A DNA stretch of 8,745 nt from an uncultured Aquabacterium sp. (lineage in GTDB: Bacteria > Pseudomonadota > Gammaproteobacteria > Burkholderiales > Burkholderiaceae_C), in contig CALAKR010000237.1 in NCBI GenBank assembly GCA_937923225.1, forward strand, positions 1 through 8,745, read 5' to 3'. This document shows positions 6,027 through 8,745 of the stretch, piece by piece. The position numbers and the translations under genes were made by a program. The notes under the pieces are model-generated. The model ran no database searches. It was not told the origin of the DNA and saw only the letters and a list, made by a program, of their open reading frames with translations. Within the stretch, counting starts at the first letter, position 1. Every line of letters starts with the position of its first letter.

Positions 6027-6800
6027 TCAACCCAGCAGGTAACCGCCGTCCACGTTCAGCGCAGCCCCCGTGGTGTAGCTGGCCGCATCGCTGGCCAGGT
6101 ACAGCGCGGCACCGGCCATCTCCGACGGCTCGGCCACGCGGTTGATCGGCGTGTGCTCCATCACCTTGGACAGGATGGCGTCGTTCTTGACCAGGGCCGA
6201 AGCGAACTTGGTGTCCGTGGCACCAGGCAGGATGGCGTTCACACGCACCTTCATCGGCGCGCATTCCTTGGCGAAGGCGTGCGTCATCGAGATCACGGCT
6301 GCCTTGGTGATGGAGTAGATGCCCTGGGCCATGCCCGGGATCACGCCGTTGACCGAGGCGATGTTGATGATCGAGCCGCCGCCATTGGCCGCCATCAGCT
6401 TGGCGCCCTGCGAGCACATGAAGAAGTAGCCGCGGATGTTCACGTCCACCGTCTTCTGGAAGGCGCCCAGGTCGGTGTCGGTGATGTGGCCGAAGTAAGG
6501 GTTGGTGGCCGCGTTGTTGACCAGGATGTCCAGCCGGCCGAACTGCTCGCGCACGGCGGCGAAGGCCGCGTCGATCTGGGCCATCTCGCCCACGTGGCAG
6601 GCCAGCACGGAGGCCTTGCCGCCCGCGTCGCGGATAGACTGGGCCACGGCCTCGCAGGACTCTGCCTTGCGGCTGGAGACGATGACGTGCGCGCCATGCG
6701 CCGCCAGCAGGCGCGCGATGGCCTCGCCGATGCCGCGGCTGGCGCCGGTGACCAGGGCGACCTTGCCGCTCAGGTCAAAGGTGTTGGGGGTGGTGCTCAT
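6027..6800 (-). CDS. SDR family NAD(P)-dependent oxidoreductase
   Basis: A 257-residue classical short-chain dehydrogenase/reductase, a cytoplasmic enzyme interconverting hydroxyl and keto groups with NAD(P)(H). Visible motifs are the cofactor glycine motif TGASRGIG (18-25), the NNAA structural motif (95-98), and the catalytic tetrad N121, S149, Y162 and K166 (YSITK). The C-terminal LNVDGGYLLG is typical of FabG-like members. Length is normal. SSRK after the second beta strand (42-45) suggests NADP(H) preference, a weak inference. The start ATG 6800 has a poor AGAGA ribosome site, and only 20 bp separate it from the kinase stop, so it is probably the third gene of an acyl-CoA dehydrogenase/kinase/SDR unit. 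In that setting it may oxidise or reduce an acyl-CoA-linked hydroxyl/keto group, as LvaD is reported to do with levulinyl-CoA in the P. putida lva pathway. A FabG-like 3-ketoacyl reductase role is also possible. Confidence 0.92.
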   Translation of the reverse strand: MSTTPNTFDLSGKVALVTGASRGIGEAIARLLAAHGAHVIVSSRKAESCEAVAQSIRDAGGKASVLACHVGEMAQIDAAFAAVREQFGRLDILVNNAATNPYFGHITDTDLGAFQKTVDVNIRGYFFMCSQGAKLMAANGGGSIINIASVNGVIPGMAQGIYSITKAAVISMTHAFAKECAPMKVRVNAILPGATDTKFASALVKNDAILSKVMEHTPINRVAEPSEMAGAALYLASDAASYTTGAALNVDGGYLLG

Positions 6801-6820
6801 GCTTGTCTCTTTGGAATGGC

Positions 6821-7894
6821 TCAGAGCTTCGACGCGGCGATGATCCGCTCGCAGCGCTGGCCCAGGTAGTTCACGAAAGGCCCGAAGTTGGCGAACGCCG
6901 GATTGGTGGTGCTGCCTTCCTTGAAGCGCTTGTAGATCTGCTGCACGATGCCCATCAGCCGGAACAAGCCGTAGACCTCGTAGAAGTCGAAGTTGGCCAC
7001 GCTCCAGCCCGTGCGCTCGCCGTAATACGCGATGACCTCGGCGCGCGTCAGCATGCCCGGCGCGTTGGTGGGCTGGCGGCGCGAGCCTTGCATGAACGGG
7101 TCGTCATCGGCCTGCACCCAGTAGGCCAACGCGCTGCCCAGGTCCATCATCGGGTCGCCCAGGGTGGCCATTTCCCAATCGAGCACGCCGATCACCTTCA
7201 TCGGATCCTGCGGATCGAGCACGACATTGTCGAAGCGGAAATCGTTGTGGATCAGGCAGATGGCCACTTCCTGCTGGGGCTGCTTGTCGGCCAGCCATTG
7301 CATCACCGATTCGAAACCGCCCACGTCGTCGGTGATCGCGGCGCGGTAGCGCTTGCTCCAGCCCTCGATCTGGCGGGCCACGTAGCCCTCGCCCTTGCCG
7401 AAGCTGTCCAGGCCGGTGGCTTTGGGGTCAAGCTTGTGCAGCTCGACCAGGCGGTCGATCACGTTGCGGCACAGCTTGCGCGTCTGATCCGCATCGAGCG
7501 CCAGTTCACGCGGCAGGTTCTGGCGCGGGATCACGCCCACCAGGCGCTCCATCACGTAGAAGGGCACACCGATGACCTCGGTGTCCTCGCAGATAGCGAG
7601 GATCTCAGGCACCGTCGGGTACACCGGGCGCAGGGCCTGCATGATGCGGGCCTCGCGCACCATGTCGTGCGCCGACTTGGCGATGTGGCCGAAGGGTGGC
7701 CGGCGCAGGATCAGGTCGCGGTTGTCGTAGTGGATCAGATAGGTCAGGTTCGAGGCGCCGCCCGGGAACTGCTTCAGGGTGGGCGTGCCTTCGAGCTTGA
7801 GGCCCGAGGCCTCCAGGAAGGCGCCGACGCGGTCGAGGTCGACCTCCTCGCCTGCGCGCACGCTGCCGGCATCGTCGATGGGTGCTTTGCTCAT
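6821..7894 (-). CDS. Phosphotransferase (APH-fold kinase) resembling the kinase domain of ACAD10/11
   Basis: A 357-residue kinase of the aminoglycoside phosphotransferase (APH) superfamily. The nucleotide-binding lobe has QFPGGASNLTYLI (42-54); Brenner's motif is LIHNDFRFDNV with D218 and N223; and VLDWEMATLGDP carries the metal-binding D239. The segments LRRPPFG, ICEDTEVIGVPFYVMER and VLDWEMATLGDP closely resemble the N-terminal kinase half of human ACAD11, as I remember that protein. This makes antibiotic modification unlikely and a hydroxyacyl-CoA substrate more plausible. The beta-3 strand shows RR (64-65) where many kinases have the ATP-contacting Lys. ATG 7894 is preceded by AGGAGA at 7898-7903. 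The gene lies 53 bp downstream of the acyl-CoA dehydrogenase and 20 bp upstream of the SDR, on the same strand. Family is secure; the substrate is inference. Confidence 0.93.
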   Translation of the reverse strand: MSKAPIDDAGSVRAGEEVDLDRVGAFLEASGLKLEGTPTLKQFPGGASNLTYLIHYDNRDLILRRPPFGHIAKSAHDMVREARIMQALRPVYPTVPEILAICEDTEVIGVPFYVMERLVGVIPRQNLPRELALDADQTRKLCRNVIDRLVELHKLDPKATGLDSFGKGEGYVARQIEGWSKRYRAAITDDVGGFESVMQWLADKQPQQEVAICLIHNDFRFDNVVLDPQDPMKVIGVLDWEMATLGDPMMDLGSALAYWVQADDDPFMQGSRRQPTNAPGMLTRAEVIAYYGERTGWSVANFDFYEVYGLFRLMGIVQQIYKRFKEGSTTNPAFANFGPFVNYLGQRCERIIAASKL

Positions 7895-7897
7895 GGG

Positions 7898-7903
7898 TCT
7901 CCT
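7898..7903 (-). promoter_or_regulatory. Ribosome binding site of the APH-fold kinase
   Basis: AGGAGA on the minus strand lies 3 bases before ATG 7894, counted from its 3' end, and supports this start. It falls in the 53-bp gap after the acyl-CoA dehydrogenase stop, where no hairpin or promoter was noticed. Confidence 0.6.
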
Positions 7904-7947
7904 GTCTCGCTTCTTGGGGCTTGTGCTTTGGATCTGCTTGAACAGTA

Positions 7948-8745
<798 letters not shown>

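Noticed and set aside
6801..6820. A small LvaB-like gene between kinase and SDR
   Set aside because: The gap is only 20 bp, and the 53-bp gap before the kinase is also too short. Any LvaB equivalent must lie outside the window.
6821..6832. C-terminal Ser-Lys-Leu on the kinase, identical to a peroxisomal targeting signal
   Set aside because: Bacteria have no peroxisomes. A three-residue match at a protein end is easily coincidental.
6821..7894. Aminoglycoside resistance gene
   Set aside because: Although APH-fold, its motifs match the ACAD10/11-type kinase group and it is linked to acyl-CoA dehydrogenase and SDR genes, so antibiotic modification is not supported.

Overview
The window is about 8.7 kb of GC-rich chromosome with dense, ordinary gene packing. 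It most likely comes from a betaproteobacterium of the order Burkholderiales (Comamonadaceae or a relative such as the Aquabacterium/Rubrivivax/Leptothrix group). I base this on the MutS, SuhB, TrmJ and CysE sequences, on a 'QVSLYG...' porin of the type abundant in that order, and on a PEP-CTERM surface protein. Placement is from recognition of protein families only; no search was run. I see no tRNA, rRNA, CRISPR array, insertion sequence or phage gene.

Left part (1-2978). The 5' 336 codons of mutS run leftward off the window. A divergent 193-bp gap separates it from a rightward gene for a secreted PEP-CTERM protein of unknown function. That gene converges, with only 10 bp between stop codons, on a leftward outer-membrane porin gene.

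Middle part (2979-5974). The porin lies 13 bp downstream of suhB (inositol monophosphatase/Nus accessory factor), and its ribosome binding site overlaps the suhB stop codon, so the two look co-transcribed. SuhB carries a tail of about 92 residues ending in DDAPF. A 251-bp divergent gap holds a likely suhB promoter. It is followed by rightward trmJ (tRNA Cm32/Um32 methyltransferase) and cysE (serine O-acetyltransferase). A strong bulged inverted repeat sits just upstream of cysE, and CysE has a long C-terminal tail with a CxxC motif.

Right part (6027-8745). Three leftward genes form a tight transcription unit: the 3' part of an ACAD10/11-type acyl-CoA dehydrogenase, an APH-fold kinase resembling the kinase half of human ACAD11, and an SDR oxidoreductase. 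Human ACAD11 fuses the first two activities. The Pseudomonas putida levulinate (lva) pathway uses a separate kinase, acyl-CoA dehydrogenase and SDR to handle 4-hydroxyacyl-CoA through a phosphorylated intermediate. The most interesting hypothesis for this window is that the three genes form such a 4-hydroxyacyl-CoA (or related hydroxyacyl-CoA) degradation module; the true substrate cannot be read from sequence. The remaining observations are regulatory inverted repeats and unusual protein tails.
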